Counted from the first letter of the stretch, positions 46,231 through 57,915 are shown. The stretch is 64,000 nt of DNA from Imbricaverruca yamaguchii (GCA_034440575.1 JAOTOL010001522.1:527001-591000); one strand, 5' to 3'. A program made the numbers and translations. The notes: generated by a model not told the origin, from the sequence alone.

Positions 46231-46800
46231 GGATAATGAGGCTCCAAACACAGATGAGGAGGCCTCCAAGACGTGAGAGGAGGCCACTAACTTGAAAAAG
46301 GAGTCACCTAGAAGAGGTTAGAAGACGCCGAAAATCAACAGAGTGCCAAAACTTGGCACGGAGGCCCCCAGGATTGCGAAGGAGGCCCGAATACGGGAAG
46401 GGATGCCACAGAAAATGAGAGAAGGTCCTAAGACGGAAGAGAAAGTCAGTGGATATGAGATGAGGTTTCGGGAACGCAAAGGCAGGCCAGAAAACAGGTA
46501 AGGTTCCATCAAGATAGAAAAGAATGATCCAGAGATGTGGCAAGAGGCGATTAATTCGGGAGAGGACGACACAAGATTGGAAGTGACACCCCTTGATGAA
46601 CGAGGAGGCCCCGAAAATAGGAGAGAAAGGCCATTGGATAAGAGAGATGGCTCCCAGGCGGAAAGGAGGGTTCCAAGACTGGTAAGAAGGTTCCCAGGAA
46701 ACGACGCGGCCACTGGGATACGAAGGTTGCGTGTAATTTGGGAGAGGAGACGCCTAGGAGAGAAGAGAAGTCCACCAGGAGATACGAGGCCACCCTTAAC
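46230..46800 (+). repeat. Degenerate ~26-29-bp repeat 'ggaggccncnaagatngg'
   Basis: Purine-rich imperfect units such as ggaggcccgaatacgggaag recur at irregular spacing. It looks like an aged array similar in character to 33640-35960. Confidence 0.55.
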
Positions 46801-47440
46801 ATGACTGAATAAACACGCAGAGCAGGAGGCCCCAATAATTATATTGCATTCTCCAATGAAATTATCTTTGACTAGGCTGCATTTTAAACTCCACCAGGTG
46901 GGATTTCACGGCACTGGGTGAGATGCATCCCACCTAATTAATGTGATAGAGTAAGCCCTGCTAGTATGACTCAGTTCTCAACGAAAAATGATTATTGCTA
47001 TTGCATTTTGCGTAAATGATGCACCACACCAAGAACAAACAAGACACAAATATGAAATCACGCTTCCCATTCCCAAACCATACTAAGAGCCTAAAGGGCA
47101 GAAGGAGGTCCTAATACAATGGAGGCCCCCTTTCGTAGAACAGGAGGCCCCTTTCAACCTTACCTCCTGAAAGAATTTCGTGGCCACACCACTAATCGGC
47201 ACATATTGCTGATTTATTTGATTTGTGCAGGTGTAGCATAAGCCGTGCAAGCTAACGTATCAAGAGATACCATAAAAAGCCTTAGGAACAGGGAGATTTG
47301 GTTGAAATCTGATGACACGGAAATGATGTTGGTGTTCTCCCCCACCCCTCCACAAAAGAATGTCATATTTTTAATGGACCCCTTTGGAAAAAAAGTAGTA
47401 ATCGAAATCCACTGACTAGGCACGCCACCGGGAAGGAGGG
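46801..47440. other. Receptor intron 1, nothing recognised
   Basis: AT-richer sequence without gene or repeat signatures, apart from a few diverged ggaggcccc units near 47120. Confidence 0.35.
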
Positions 47441-47649
47441 TAGGGTTGAACAGGCACCGAAAGATCCACCCACCCCACCCCCAAACGGTTGCGTTAGATC
47501 CGCTCCATACAGATCTGACTTGGAATGTGGTCGTCTCGCGGCTTCCAGTCCGGTCCGGCTCGGTTCATCAGCTCCCGGCCCAGTCACTGCCCACCCGGTC
47601 CACATTCTCCCATGTCCCAGGTGAGCCAGCCCCTTGGCCATGCCAGCCC

Positions 47650-47930
47650 GGCCCGGCTCCAATCAGGCGCTGCGAGAAAGCGGCTTGACGTCACACGGTC
47701 GTGTGACGTCATGGCAGCCAAGCAGGCTAGCCCGCCGCCCGGCTCCGGCGCGGAACTGCGGCAGTGACGTCACACGTAGCCGGGGGCCGTCCGCCGCGTT
47801 CCAGGGTCGGTCGGACAGAAGCATTTTGTGTGCGCAGTCTCGCGGTGCGGCCGCTAGAGGCGCTGTTGCCCGGTTCTGGCCGCATTGACTGCCATTGGCC
47901 AGATCAGCCGGCGCTTAGGGCGTTGTCGTT
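47650..47930. promoter_or_regulatory. Promoter-like CpG region with CCAAT box and three CREs
   Basis: CCAAT lies at 47659-47663. Perfect TGACGTCA palindromes lie at 47686-47693, 47704-47711 and 47765-47772, and an inverted CCAAT (attgg) lies near 47893. All sit in GC-rich sequence inside an AT-richer intron. CCAAT plus clustered CREs is a common promoter grammar. It lies 1.6 kb upstream of the candidate alternative first exon at 49356, which it could drive. No transcription start is proven. Confidence 0.5.
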
Positions 47931-48429
47931 GTATGCTGCTATGAAAGCTACAGTTTTATTGTGACCTTGGCGTAAGCCGTGAAGCAGTAGTGTGGTGCGG
48001 GGCTGTTCGCTATAGTTGAAGAAAAGAAACCTACTGATAGGTGCCAACCAATTGGCTGGAAATCTATCACCAAACTAGGGGGTCCAGGTCCTCTATTCAG
48101 GACGTATTTTCAGATCAAATAGAGAAATTACAAATTAACATTCGCAGAATACAAAACCAAGGGGTCCAGGTCACGTGACCCGACCGAGATCCCCAGCCAC
48201 CCCGATCAATGGAACATCTAGCAATCTTATCAACCTTAACTCCATCACCTTGACCTTTTCCGTAAAAAAGATATGCAATAATACAGCACCGTTGGTCTAT
48301 TTCAAATCCGAGAAACATCTACGAGCCCATTAAATTGCAGCCAATACTTCTGACTAGCAAGTGAGGACGTGCGGCAGAGCTCCCAACTGGCTGGTTAATT
48401 TATGATTTGCGCTGTTGCATTCAAGGTCT

Positions 48430-48830
48430 GCCGAGGTGGCCGTAGAGCGGCCGTGGCGCTGAACGTCTAGCACACCTCAGCGGGCGGCGTGGGCAGGGTC
48501 GTGACGACCATGGTCTGACCGCAGTCAGTAAACGGGGGCGGGGGAAGGGTCCGTGCCCGTGACTAATACCTTCAGAGGCGGGTTGTCGGCGTCCTGCGTC
48601 CGTTCGCCTGCACCTTGGCCATTTCCGGAGTGGCGTCGCTGCCCACCGGTGTGCCTCAGTCGCCGGCGGACTGTCGCGGCGCGCGCCGGCTGCACGTGAC
48701 GAGCTGTGACGAGCTGTGACGCTGTGACGCCGTGACGCTGTGACGCCGTGACGTGACGACGGAGAAGGGTTCGGTGCAGTGATGCGGTGACGGGGGTCGA
48801 AGTCGCTCGGTGTCCTCACGATTTTGGAGA
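48430..48830. promoter_or_regulatory. CpG-rich block with tandem TGACG half-sites
   Basis: GC-rich sequence ends in a tandem run of about nine gtgacg units (48696-48760, 'gctgtgacgccgtgacgctg'). These are CRE half-sites. It is a second candidate promoter for exon 49356-49398. Confidence 0.4.
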
Positions 48831-49094
48831 CGCTGACGTGTCATTATGTCTGGGACATGAACGTGAATAGTTCTCGAAAGCGCGATCGTGAGAAGCCCTG
48901 TAGAAGCATAACCGCAGCAGACGCCATCTGACTTCTGAAGACACGGACTCTGAGGTACTCCGAGATACAACGTCGCGGACTCTCGAATACGTGTCGTTGG
49001 ACTCCCCAGACGCGAGCATTGCACGCTGGAAGGACTGGAGCATAGCATTTCAAGACGTTCACTTTTCAAGCGTTCGAGCGCGTCAAACATTCGT

Positions 49095-49250
49095 AACAAT
49101 TCAAGAGCTCACTCTCGAAACTCTCGGAGTACACTCTCGAAACCCTCGGAGTACATTCTCGAAACTTTCGGAGTACACTCTCGGAAGTTCACTAAGTACA
49201 CTCTCGGAAGCTCGCCAAGTACACTCTCGGAAGCTCTCGGAAACACGGTC
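49095..49250 (+). repeat. ~26-bp tandem repeat 'ctcggagtacactctcgaaac'
   Basis: About six imperfect copies lie just upstream of the candidate alternative first exon, so possibly within its 5' UTR. Confidence 0.85.
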
Positions 49251-49355
49251 GTGAGAATCCCGGAAGGACAGAGACTCTGACTTGAGGGTGTGTTGTGCGG
49301 CGTCTGAACTGGTCCGAGACCTCGTGGCTGGACGCTGAGTCACCCACCACACAAG

Positions 49356-49398
49356 ATGAGCGGTGACGAAGCACAGTCGGCCATGGGCTCCGACAAAG
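49356..49398 (+). CDS. Candidate alternative first exon of the Grindelwald-like gene
   Basis: ATG 49356 (cacaagATGA, A at -3) opens MSGDEAQSAMGSDK. It reaches a donor (GACAAAG followed by GTGAAC) in phase 1 at 49398, exactly the phase needed to join exon 2 at 49847. It has no signal peptide. An isoform starting here would lack the cysteine-rich domain and keep only the transmembrane segment and tail. A CpG-rich, CRE-bearing region lies upstream. The phase match has a one-in-three chance of arising by accident. Confidence 0.4.
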
Positions 49399-49846
49399 GT
49401 GAACAGCTGGCAGTGTTTATATCAGAGCAAAGCCGTCACCCATGCATGAACAAAGATGAATGAACTATGGTACAAATATTTCGAGATTCATGTATTTTTC
49501 TATATTCTGTGAATTTATACTCTGGGAATCCTATTGTGTAAAATACTATATTATGTAAATTTCTCTGTAAATTATGTGAAATGAATGAATGCTGGTATGT
49601 CGGCGATACAATATCTACAGATTGCATCTGTGCAGACGTGTAGCCAATTTGTCACCAATGTACGCGGGTTGTCGGGGCGTTTCCGGAACATGTTTGGTCT
49701 TGTCGACTGGACCGCCACATTTTCACCACTGTTTTTATGACCGCGGTTGTCGGTTATCTCATTTGTTTTGCTGTTTCAGTTTCGCAAGCTATGGTCGTAT
49801 TCCTCCATGTGAGATGCATATTGACGTGGATTTCATTGTGTTTCAG

Positions 49847-49903
49847 ACTACCTGCACGATATGAAGTACTGGAAGAAGACAGACCAGCAGGATTCAATGG
49901 CAG
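49847..49903 (+). CDS. grnd: Grindelwald-like TNF receptor, exon 2 (juxtamembrane)
   Basis: This 57-bp exon has phase 1 on both sides. The acceptor is cattgtgtttcAG before ACTACC; the donor is ATGGCAG followed by GTGAGT. With the G from exon 1 it reads DYLHDMKYWKKTDQQDSMA. Being 19 codons long, it could be skipped without a frame shift. It supplies the stalk between the cysteine-rich domain and the membrane segment. Intron 1 (27316-49846) and intron 2 (49904-54114) contain most of the repeats of the window. Confidence 0.8.
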
Positions 49904-50330
49904 GTGAGTGCCCCGGGCTGTCCTCTTCCGGCTACTTTCAGCCGAGCAAGATGACATAAAATGCTGCGTAATTTCATCACTTTTCCACAAGATTGTATCA
50001 TTGGTCCTTTACTTGAAAAGCATGGCCTCTAGAATTTAGCCCTGGACCATGCATGAGTTGATTTGACCCACCCCTTCCTTGAACACGCAAGACGTGGACT
50101 TGAGGTACCCCTTCCGTAAGGTATTTCAAGACCACACAAAAACCGTACGCCTTAGAGTGTCGCCGCTTAACATAGCCAATCGGCCATGACTTGCCGACAA
50201 TATGGTATAAAGCGTTCAAGATGTCACCGTCATGTTGTCGTTTGTGAGTCACTGATGAAGATGTCATTGAACATGTCAGATAGACATCAGTGCGCTTGTC
50301 GCATGCGAGGAAAGTATATGCTGCTCATAG
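49904..50330. other. Receptor intron 2, no gene seen
   Basis: Unassigned intron sequence before the LINE fragment. Confidence 0.4.
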
Positions 50331-53020
50331 GTCCTATCAACATTCAGAATCTGAAACCGAAGTTGCTCAAGTTATCTTTCGAGCTCAGGCAACTCTAGGA
50401 GGACATCGTACTCAACGGGACCTGGCTTAAGCACGCCACACTAAACCGTCTACGGGTTCTGCCGGATTATCACCCCTACCGAGCGGACCAGCTAGACAAA
50501 AGAGGATTCGGTGGGGTGGCCGTGGCCGCCAGGGACGGCATAAGCCTGACACCGCTCACAGTGACGGTCGAGCCACGACCCAACAGCAGGCTCGAGTCAT
50601 CGTGGACCATGGTGAAGTCGGACAGCAAGCGATGGCTCATTCTCGGAACTGTGTACCGCCGTCCCCGGCGCAACGTTTCAGACTTGAAAGCAGACTTTTC
50701 CAACCGAGTCGCAGTACGGACGGATTTGTATTGCACATCCATCGTGCAAAGTGATTAGCTGCGGCGATCTAAATTGCGATCTTGCAAAACCTGATGGTGA
50801 CCCTGCGAAAAAGCTCATGAACGAATTTTTGTCCGATTACTGTCAGTTTCAATTTGTAACGACACCTACCTATCCGAACGGTTCGCTACTGGATGTTCTT
50901 ATAACGAATTGACTTATCTTGTGAAACGCTGTAGTTCGCGATTTTGTCATTTTAACCAGTTCAAATTTATTCGCGTTTTTTTACCGATGTTCCTCGCTTG
51001 CGCCGCGCGTGTCGCACTCTCGCAGTTTGCGCCGTATTGACCAAACTGCTCTGAATCGTGACCTGATGTGTGTGTATTGGTGGAGGGTGTTTTATTTGCA
51101 GACGGTTACGTTGAAGTGAAACGCTTTCCGGGGTCGCTTTTTGCGCGCCAGTTAGGCGGATGCGCATACGAAATCCTAGCGCCACAGCGATGTTGGACAG
51201 AACTAAAAATATCATTGCCCACCGCCGGGGGCGCTGCGCTTTTTAGGTTCCGGCTCTGTCGTGTATAGAGAGCTGAACAGACGGGTGTGTTCTGCCATTT
51301 GGCGCGACACCCTCAATGACGTGCAGAGCCACATCCGGAAGAGCAGAAGAGCGGCACGGGGCGGTAAATTCGGTACACCGTAGGCCATACCAAGGACTAT
51401 CGAAAGGCTCCCGACGCTACGCCTGATCAGCTGAACGAACATTTTGCTGGCGTAGGACCACGCATTGCTGGGCGGTTGCTATCAGGGTGCCTCCCTTAGC
51501 CTTGGCATGCCGTTTGTCGCGGGTAGACGCCTGTGCATTCTGCCTATCCCTGTGTCACTATGCACTCTCCGAGCTACGTGCCATTGTGTTCGGCGCGCGA
51601 ACAGCTCGTCCGGCTGCCGTGGGGACGGCATCATCATGGGTGCGATCCGGCTGAGCTTTGACCACGTCATTGGCGGTGTGCTTTTGCATTTGGCCAACTC
51701 CAGCCTCACCACTGCCGACGTCCCAATTTCCTGGAAGTACTCAAGTTATTCAATTTTTAAATCCGGTGATCCTGCCAGCCCATCCAACTACCGGCCCATC
51801 TTTAGTGTCTCGGCCATTGTCAGAATTGTGAAGCACGCAGTCCACCAGCAGCTCTACGCCTACCTATAAAACAACAACCCTACCTAGCATGGTCCCGCCC
51901 CTGTCACTCAACGGAGACCGCGCTCATAGCCACACCCGACAAGATCCTATCAGCCAATGATCGTGGTGAGATGTCCCTTCTTTCCTCCTGACCTTCAGAA
52001 AATGCTTTGATGTGATCGACCATTTAAAACTCTTAACTAAATTAAACCAGCACAGCATCGACATTTTATGGTTTTCAGCCTATCTCCAAAACCATATCCA
52101 AAGTATCAGCCTTACGGACAATCTGGGTCGCAGTATAAAATATGTGCCACTTCCTAACAACATCACAGTTTTTTTCAAGGTTCATCTCTTGGAACATTGC
52201 TCTGCTGCGTATTTGCCAACGACCTCAGTCTGTTTGCTGAGGGCGTTGTAGTCGTTCAGTATGCAGATGACACACGAATCTTAGTCACAGGAAACAAAGC
52301 TCGCATACGAAGTGTCGTTGCCGAGTTCGAACACGTCCTAGCCTGCCTTGAAATTTGGTTCCACGGAAATGGTATAAAAGAAAATACGGAGAAACTCAGC
52401 TTACGGACTTTGGCAGCCAAGAAGATTTACTTAATCTTCCCAACTTCCCGGTGACGTCTCGCGATCAACAATTGCTTCTCGGTTAGGAAGTGAAAAGCCA
52501 AGGACTCACTTTTGATCGCACAGTCAGCTGAGACTCGTATATTTATAACATAACCAGATGATGTTTCGGAACTTTGGCGGTCTGTACCATCCCAAGGGAC
52601 AATCTGCCACCGTCTGTCGTCTCCGTGCTCATCAATGCCTTGGTCCTCTCTCAGATCCGGTACTACATTTCGGTGTACGGTTATGGTACCCAAAAGAATA
52701 TGTCTCGGATAAAAAAGAAGATTATCTATGGAGCAAAAGTTACTTTCGGACGAACCAAATTTGATCATGTCGCGGATTTGTTAGAGCACCATGGCTGGAT
52801 GGGATTACTGGATGATGCGCGGATGACTTGGTTTCATACCTCACGCTGTGCCTGCTTCACAAGATGCGCCGTTTGGAGGAGCCGGCTTCGTTAGCCGGTT
52901 CCATTAGCACAGTAGCCGAACACAATGGCCACGACACTCGTCAGGACCAGGACGTCCTAGATCACGGACAGAGATGGGCAGGCTGGGTTTTACTCTCGAT
53001 CCCCTGTATAACGAGCCGTC
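50330..53020 (+). mobile_element. CR1/L2-like LINE, endonuclease to reverse transcriptase, decayed
   Basis: It begins with ININIQNLKPKLLKL-type sequence and LNGTWLKHATLNRLRVLPDY, then YRADQLDKRGFGGVAVAARD (50480-50540), the N-terminus of an AP-like endonuclease. RT pieces follow: ISWKYSSYSIFKSGDPASPS NYRPI at 51725-51800, KLLTKLNQHSIDILWFSAYL near 52030, and VVQYADDTRILVTG (motif C, YADD intact) at 52253. Thumb sequence with SVLINALVLSQIRYYISVYG is at 52615. Several frameshifts and stops are present. It has inserted in receptor intron 2 in the sense orientation. The thumb is of the same family as the fragments at 139-700 and 3180-3510. Confidence 0.85.
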
Positions 53021-53884
53021 GCACGACATGTAGCGACTGCCAGTCCCCAGTTCAGTCGCTGCCTCAGGCAGTATTTGTGCGTGGGACTGGACTGACTGCT
53101 CTGATCGTTCCTATTGACTTATCATTATACGTGCTGACTTTTCATCATGCCTGCTGACTTCTCATCACATTTACTGACTTCTGATCGTACCTGCTGATTC
53201 TTTCCATGCGCTGGTATGAACTATTGCTATATGTTGTCATGTGCATCTGTGACAGCTTGTGTACTGATGACCTTTGTTTTAAAATTCGACGATAGGCTGT
53301 AATAGCCATCAGTCTATTGTGGACGTCCGGTATATATGTCTTTACTTTATCTTTGTAAGCTGTTTTCCATCGAAATTGGAAACTACCACCGATTCAGCTG
53401 AATGATTGCAAGAAATAGTGTTCGGTGTGATGGAATAACAGAGAGCGTAGTTAAGCTGTTCATATAGTTCACTGTCCAAGTCCATTTAAGGAAAATTGCC
53501 CGTCATGTGAACCTCGCTGTCGATCCCACTAACCAAACGCGATTCGAGATTAATCACCTGGTTTTATCTCGCAGGATTTTATTCGTTGATGGACTCTGCG
53601 GTAATTTGAACAGCGAAACTGATCTTTGCAGGAATTTACCCATGGGCACAAAGTATGATGCCCTGTGACATTATTTTGGAAGCTTCCAAAACGAGGTTAA
53701 CATTTCTACCTGGTGATTATAATAATAATTATAATACCTGGTAATTATATAAACTTGACAGTACCTAGACACCTGAACATACCTAGACACCTGAACATTT
53801 CTACCATTTCCCTTGACCGAAATGTATCAATACGAAAATAATCGCACATCGTTGGCATCTCAATATAGTGAGGAATGCTCTGCT
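53020..53884. other. Receptor intron 2, no gene seen
   Basis: LINE 3' sequence, then unassigned AT-rich intron. Confidence 0.4.
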
Positions 53885-54014
53885 GAACATAGCAGGTATG
53901 CATAGTTGGTGTTGCTGTGGCCGTCTGACACATAGCGGGTATGCATAGTTGGTGTTGCCGTGTCCGTCTGACACATAGTGGGTATGCATAGTTGGTGCTG
54001 CTGCGCCCGTCTGA
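53885..54014 (+). repeat. 43-bp tandem repeat, three copies
   Basis: Units run from catagcgggtatgcatagtt to ccgtctgaca. They end about 25 bp before the first acceptor of exon 3, so they form part of its upstream splice region. Confidence 0.92.
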
Positions 54015-54029
54015 CACCTCCGTGCTGCG

Positions 54030-54179
54030 CTGCCGACAGCTCTGCTGCGGATGGAGGGCGACCTGGAGCGGCTCACCATCCTGGTGGCCATCATGTTCTG
54101 TCTGCTGCCGACAGCTCTGCTGCGGATGGAGGGCGACCTGGAGCGGCTCACCATCCTGGTGGCCATCATGTTCTGTCTG
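54030..54179 (+). repeat. 75-bp tandem duplication spanning acceptor and start of exon 3
   Basis: 54030-54104 and 54105-54179 are essentially identical. Each begins ctgccgacAG (acceptor) and runs through the codons MEGDLERLTILVAIMFCL. The duplication is 25 codons and keeps the frame, so either acceptor (exon start 54040 or 54115) gives an open receptor. Confidence 0.92.
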
Positions 54180-54320
54180 CTGGTGGTGTGCTTCCTGTGG
54201 CTGGCCTTCCACGCGTGCAGCAGCCGCCGCGCGCGCTGTCGTCGCCGCAAGACGGCCGACTTGGAGGCCGACGGCATCCAGCTCAAGAGCGTCGACGCCA
54301 AACAGCCGAACGGCGCCGCG
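54115..54320 (+). CDS. grnd: Grindelwald-like TNF receptor, exon 3 (transmembrane)
   Basis: From the second acceptor (ctgctgccgacAG before CTCTGC), phase 1 in and phase 0 out at GGCGCCGCG followed by GTGAGA. Residues 93-160 of the receptor include the membrane segment LTILVAIMFCLLVVCFLWLA (about 103-125). A basic stop-transfer stretch with RRARCRRRK follows, then the start of the cytoplasmic tail. If the upstream duplicate acceptor at 54040 is used instead, the exon is 281 bp. It then adds 25 residues carrying a second copy of the first half of the membrane segment. The Arg-rich flank fits a type I protein with a cytoplasmic C-terminus. Confidence 0.85.
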
Positions 54321-54625
54321 GTGAGACAATGGTGGTGGTCATGGCGCCGCGGTGAGACCACGGTGGTGGTCATGGCGCCGCGGTGAGAACAGTGGGGGTC
54401 ATGGCGCCGCAGTGTGACCACGGTGGTGGTCGGTCATGGCGCCGCGGTGAGACCACGGTGGTCGGTCATGGCGCCACGGTGAGACCACGGTGATATTCAT
54501 GGCGCCGCGGTGAGACCACGCTGATGGTCGGTCATGGCGCCGCGGTGAGACCAGTGGGGGTCATGGCGCCGCGGTGAGACCACGCTGGTGGTCGGTCATG
54601 GCGCCGCGGTGAGACCACGGTGCGG
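54312..54625 (+). repeat. 30-33-bp array of the exon-3 end and its splice donor (10 copies)
   Basis: The exon ends GGCGCCGCG-GTGAGACAATGG. Directly after it, GGCGCCGCG-GTGAGACCACGG recurs with a tggtggtcat spacer. GT positions include 54321, 54352 and on to about 54608. One copy has GCA-GTGTGA and one GCCACG-GTGAGA; the others keep the exact exon/donor sequence. Confidence 0.93.
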
Positions 54626-54754
54626 AAGTTAAATGGGTGTGATGTGCGTAACATATTATCAATAATAAAGGGCAATTTTTTTTTAAATGTCCATAATTCA
54701 CTATAGTATCTGTGCCACTGTGTCGCTCAATAACACGGCCGATTCCCAGTCTGT

Positions 54755-54950
54755 GCCCGATAACAGGCCCGATGCCCAGCATGTGCCCGATAAGAGACCC
54801 GATACCCGGCTGGTGACCGATAGCAGGCCCGATACCCGGCTGGTGACCGGTAGCAGGCCCGATACCCGGCTGGTGACCGGTAGCAGGCCCGATACCCGGC
54901 TGGTGACCGATAGCAGGCCCGATACCCGGCTGGTGACCGGTGACAGGCAT
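54755..54950 (+). repeat. 30-bp minisatellite 'gcccgatacccggctggtga'
   Basis: Six to seven copies in receptor intron 3, alternating ccgatagcag and ccggtagcag. Degenerate first copies begin near 54740. Confidence 0.95.
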
Positions 54951-55346
54951 TTAATCGAAAAGCTACCAGCAACGAATGCAATCTTAGACCTCGCTTTCAG
55001 TAGTACAGCAGCTACAACTTGAAAATACACTTCGGGCCTCCTGTCTCCTTCGCGTGTGATGTTTGTAACATGCACAGTAGCTTACTTGGATGTCGGTGTG
55101 TCTAACTGGGGGCAGCCATATTTCTGGTTAGATTATCTGAAGCAGGAAAATTACTTCCTTCGGTCGATGATCAAACCTGAGCACTGCTTGCTGCTTCAGT
55201 TAGGCACCAGAAAATCTGCTTGTGAACATCTATTGCACCTATAGCTGTGCATTGACCTCCGCGAAAATGTACCGACCATTGACTTCACTTTAACTATGCC
55301 GTTCATTTTGTCCTGGATGTCGACTGACCTTTGACCTTCGTTTCAG

Positions 55347-55793
55347 GCAGTGCCAACCGTCATAAGCCACAAGGCCAACACTGTGCCGCAATACACGTTG
55401 GGTCGACACAACTCGTCATTCCTGATGGCCACCAAGCACGGTGACGAGCTGAAGAACGGCCGCGGTCGGCACCCTTCCGAAGACACCTGCCCGGGCGACT
55501 ACAGCGCCGCCTATGACAATCCGGGCCTGTCTGTGACTCCGCCGCTGGACGAGGAAGGCGCCGGTCATCCGCTGGCGCCCCGGTCTCCGCTGGCGACACG
55601 TGGCCCGCCGGAGACCGGAGCCGACGCGGCAACAGGGCCGCAGCGGCAGCGGTCGCGCGCGGCCGACTCGCGCTTCAGGCCGCGTGACTCTGTGGCTCGG
55701 GTGGACAGTGGACGCGCGGTGGAACGGGCCGGGAGGCCGCTCGACATAGATGTCACCGACCCCGCACCGGTCCGGCCTCTTCACGTCGTGTAG
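55347..55793 (+). CDS. grnd: Grindelwald-like TNF receptor, exon 4 (cytoplasmic tail, stop)
   Basis: The acceptor ccttcgtttcAG opens phase 0 with GCAGTGCCAACC. It encodes 148 residues to TAG at 55791-55793, making 308 residues in all. The tail has VISHKANTVPQYTLGRHNSS, a YDNPGL motif, Pro- and Arg/Asp-rich low-complexity stretches and the C-terminus RPLHVV. I see no death domain, as is usual for insect TNF receptors. Grindelwald binds a PDZ protein (Veli) through its cytoplasmic part. The HVV end is not a textbook PDZ ligand because position -2 is His. The codons are very GC-rich, like exons 1 and 3. Confidence 0.82.
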   Translation, partial: AVPTVISHKANTVPQYTLGRHNSSFLMATKHGDELKNGRGRHPSEDTCPGDYSAAYDNPGLSVTPPLDEEGAGHPLAPRSPLATRGPPETGADAATGPQRQRSRAADSRFRPRDSVARVDSGRAVERAGRPLDIDVTDPAPVRPLHVV

Positions 55794-57714
55794 ACCAGCC
55801 CTTGTGAGCCGTTCGCTCCGCCTGTGCCTGTCGATATGGCATATCCATTCCGTTCATTGCTGTGCCTTGTTCTCCTGCGCTGTCGGTGGCCACTTTCGGC
55901 CTGTTCGCGCCGACGGGCGGCTCCGCGGCCGCTCGGTGGTTGGCTGCCTCGGCGACAGCTGTGCTCGATGCGAAAGTTGACCGTCCTGCTGCGATGTCAG
56001 TGATCTCAGGGGAGCTGCCCGTCGGCCGCGTCTCGTGCGCCTCCTCGGCCTCGTGTTCCCCGGGTCACAACTCGCGCGTGCTGCTCCCCGCTCTGTGAGG
56101 GAGTCGGGATCGGGAGTGTCGCGGAGCCTGCGGATCAGGCGGAACTAGCCTGTCGCGACGTGAACCGTCCGCCACACCGCCTCGATATTCAGTTAATCCG
56201 TGATCGAAATCGGGACCATGCACCAGAGTGATGTTTGATCACTTGGAGGGACGCGAGTTGCTTGTTGTTCGAGTTGTTCAGGAGAACTGACGTCGCTGTC
56301 GGCGCTACTCGGAACTTGGCTGCGTAAGTCGGACAAGCCATTCATCTGTATCGATGGCCCTGTCCTGATCGTGTGATGGAGCTGCTGCTGCTGCCCTTAT
56401 TGTCCCTTCGCTGCCGTCGAGAAGGACCATCGCGGGGAGGCTCCGCTTTTATCGAGGGCAACTCAAACTGATAAACGATGTGTCTGTAGTTGGTGCAATC
56501 GTGGCTAAACACTGGCGTCTTCCTCTTGTTGCCCTCGTTGCCTCTTCGACCCTATGTTGTCAGTCGGACGTCATACACATCCAATTCTCGCTGAGGAGAA
56601 CGTACTTTAAATGTGCAGTGCTACTTTACTTTACAAATGTAATCAGCCAATGCTCGCTACGATGTGCTGGTGTTAAGCCGGCTGTGCGAAAACAGAGCGA
56701 ACACGGAAGATGGCATTGGCTCCCCAGCACTGCGTCAGGGACTGACATGGTCCGAACCGTGACGTGTCGACAGAGCTGGCTTAATCATCGCTTACTTTAA
56801 TAACATCATACCAGCCGGTATTGGACCCGGTTGTGACATGGCTCCTTATTCTTAATTCCCTGTAAGGAATTAAGTGACAAATTACCGAAGAACACCTCTC
56901 GGCCCAGAAGTAAGAGAAATAGCACCGTGCCGAGTTGTGCGGTTGTGCTGATATTGTGCAGTGTGCAATAGCGCCGAAGGAGCCGACTTTTATGGCATGT
57001 TAAGATCTATTGCGATACTTTTGCAGTCAACTGTACTACAGTTATTGATCCTATATGCGCTGGGCTTTTTGGTCATCTCAGAACTGGAAGGTGGGGGTCT
57101 GATCCAGCCCTTCCCCAGCTCTATGCAACTTCCTAACTCACCAATTAATTTTGACGGAGCATTGTACACACATACACACATGATATTTACGTGACCGGAA
57201 TAGAGGACCTTAATCCGTGCCTAGTGAAGATCACAGTGTGGGAAAAGCAAGTTAATGTCCAACAATAAGAATATGCTTTAATTTTCCAAAAATAAGTCAA
57301 CTTTGAGTTATTAGTGGGGTACGCACATTATGTGATCATAATCTACTCGATTGCGGTCACAAGTCGCCTGAAGTCATGTCAGGCCGCGCAATATTGGGAA
57401 CTGTCTTACTTCAGCGCGTGAAAAATGCACGCGCTAACTTCATGCACTACTCCTGGGTCAATGGCTAACCAGCGTACTATAAAGGACTTCGAAGTGATAA
57501 TTTCATCTACTGCTCCGATATTTAACTTACCGACCAAAGTTCACAAAAATGGAATGTGCTGAATAAATTTCATCATAAAACGGGAATAGCTAAGGCGAAC
57601 GTCCTTGGAAAACTTTTGAGAAGTGGGACACGTCACTGTGCACTGAAACGGCGCAGATTGTACACTAACACGGTGCACACTGTACACTGACATTCCTCAC
57701 AAACTCTACTGGTC
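55794..57714. other. Receptor 3' UTR and downstream sequence
   Basis: GC-rich sequence without a long open frame continues to about 56450, consistent with a 3' UTR. The first clear AATAAA I find downstream is near 57563, so the end of the transcript is not defined. No other gene is seen. Confidence 0.4.
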
Positions 57715-57915
57715 CATTCCACGACAAATCGACACATGAAAGGGCCAAACGGCACCCAATATTATATATTTTGATGAACATATTTGCATAAAGTTATCTG
57801 ATGCGCCGAAACCAGCTGTATAGTTATTTGAAAGATCAGGTCAGTGGTCAAGAAGTTATAGCCTGGGAAATGTTTTAAATGTCACCAAATAAAGGTGTCC
57901 GTTGAAGTCTTTAAC
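57715..57915 (+). repeat. Dispersed repeat, second copy of 17390-17600
   Basis: It shares ccacgacaaatcgaca, ttatctgatgcgcc and agttatagcctggg with the first copy, in the same order. A short echo of the last block appears near 58190-58210. Confidence 0.75.

Noticed and set aside
47612..47620. ATGTCCCAG followed by GTGAGC as a start exon
   Set aside because: The donor is good, but phase 0 does not fit receptor exon 2, and the frame around it is low-complexity GC sequence.
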